DNA of 5,280 bases, from contig DFKQ01000031.1 in NCBI GenBank assembly GCA_002373875.1, positions 1 through 5,280 on the forward strand, in the 5' to 3' direction. A program made the position numbers and the translations under genes. This DNA comes from Lachnospiraceae bacterium UBA3641. GTDB lineage: Bacteria > Bacillota > Clostridia > Lachnospirales > Lachnospiraceae. A model generated the notes under the pieces. That model worked only from the letters and a program-made list of their open reading frames with translations, did not search any database and was not told where the DNA came from. This document shows, piece by piece, positions 4,916 through 5,280 of the stretch; position 1 is the first letter of the stretch, and each line of letters opens with the position of its first letter.

Positions 4916-5280
4916 ATGGCAAAGAAAGTTGCAAAAAAAGTAACAAAGAAACGTGTCAAGAAAAACGTTGAACGCGGACAGGCACATATTCAGTCATCTT
5001 TTAATAACACTATTGTTACTATAACCGATGCTGAAGGTAATGCTCTTTCATGGGCAAGTGCAGGTGGCCTGGGATTTAGAGGTTCAAGGAAATCTACTCC
5101 GTACGCAGCTCAGATGGCTGCCGAGACAGCTACCAAGGCTGCACTCGTACACGGCTTAAAGAGCGTTGATGTAATGGTTAAGGGTCCCGGCTCGGGACGT
5201 GAGGCTGCCATCAGGGCGCTTGCAGCAAACGGACTTGATGTAATCAGTATCAGTGACGTTACACCCGTTCCTCACAACGG
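4916..5280 (+). CDS. rpsK: 30S ribosomal protein S11, N-terminal part (partial)
   Basis: S11 forms part of the small-subunit platform around the E-site mRNA path. The 121 codons visible encode MAKKVAKKVTKKRVKKNVERG, then HIQSSFNNTIVTITD, then SAGGLGFRGSRKSTPYAAQMAAE, VKGPGSGREAAIRAL and ISDVTPVPHNG. These are all hallmark S11 segments in the right order. The right edge cuts the gene at the PHNG(C)RPPK motif, so only about ten residues are missing judging by the family's usual end. The ribosome binding site is weak compared with its neighbours (GTAGG at 4902-4906, nine nt before the ATG), which hints at coupling to rpsM or lower independent initiation. Start choice rests on the conserved MAKK opening. 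Confidence 0.96.
   Translation, partial: MAKKVAKKVTKKRVKKNVERGQAHIQSSFNNTIVTITDAEGNALSWASAGGLGFRGSRKSTPYAAQMAAETATKAALVHGLKSVDVMVKGPGSGREAAIRALAANGLDVISISDVTPVPHN

Overview
The window is a stretch of the conserved bacterial ribosomal-protein super-operon, all on the + strand: the end of rpsE, then rpmD, rplO, secY, adk, map, infA, rpmJ, rpsM and the start of rpsK. The proteins look like those of a Gram-positive anaerobe of the Clostridia, most likely a Lachnospiraceae-type organism. The reasons are the zinc-binding (four-cysteine) LID of adenylate kinase, the zinc-type L36, the secY-adk-map-infA-rpmJ-rpsM-rpsK gene order, strong AGGAGG-type ribosome binding sites, and frequent AGG/AGA arginine and ATA isoleucine codons. 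The family assignment is an inference from general resemblance, not from a search.

Layout: positions 1-2130 (rpsE', rpmD, rplO, secY) are tightly packed, and secY starts inside the rplO stop codon. A 150-nt gap with a strong hairpin and copy A of a 49-bp repeat leads to adk. The map gene starts 1 nt after adk. An 80-nt gap with copy B of the same repeat leads to infA. A 125-nt gap carries a near-consensus housekeeping promoter in front of rpmJ, which uses a GTG start. A 254-nt non-coding gap with several stem-loops separates rpmJ from rpsM. The rpsK gene runs off the right edge about ten codons short of its usual end.

The genes act together in ribosome assembly (S5, L30, L15, L36, S13, S11), translation initiation (IF-1), removal of the initiator methionine (Map), membrane protein export (SecY) and adenylate balance (Adk). 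Nothing in the coding content is exotic: there is no mobile element, CRISPR array, defence gene, tRNA or rRNA. The parts worth a second look are the gaps. These are the ungapped 49-bp repeat in the leaders of both adk and infA, hairpins at the secY-adk and map-infA junctions, the promoter upstream of rpmJ, and the structured rpmJ-rpsM spacer, which could hold an autoregulatory leader for the alpha-operon-like genes rpsM-rpsK.
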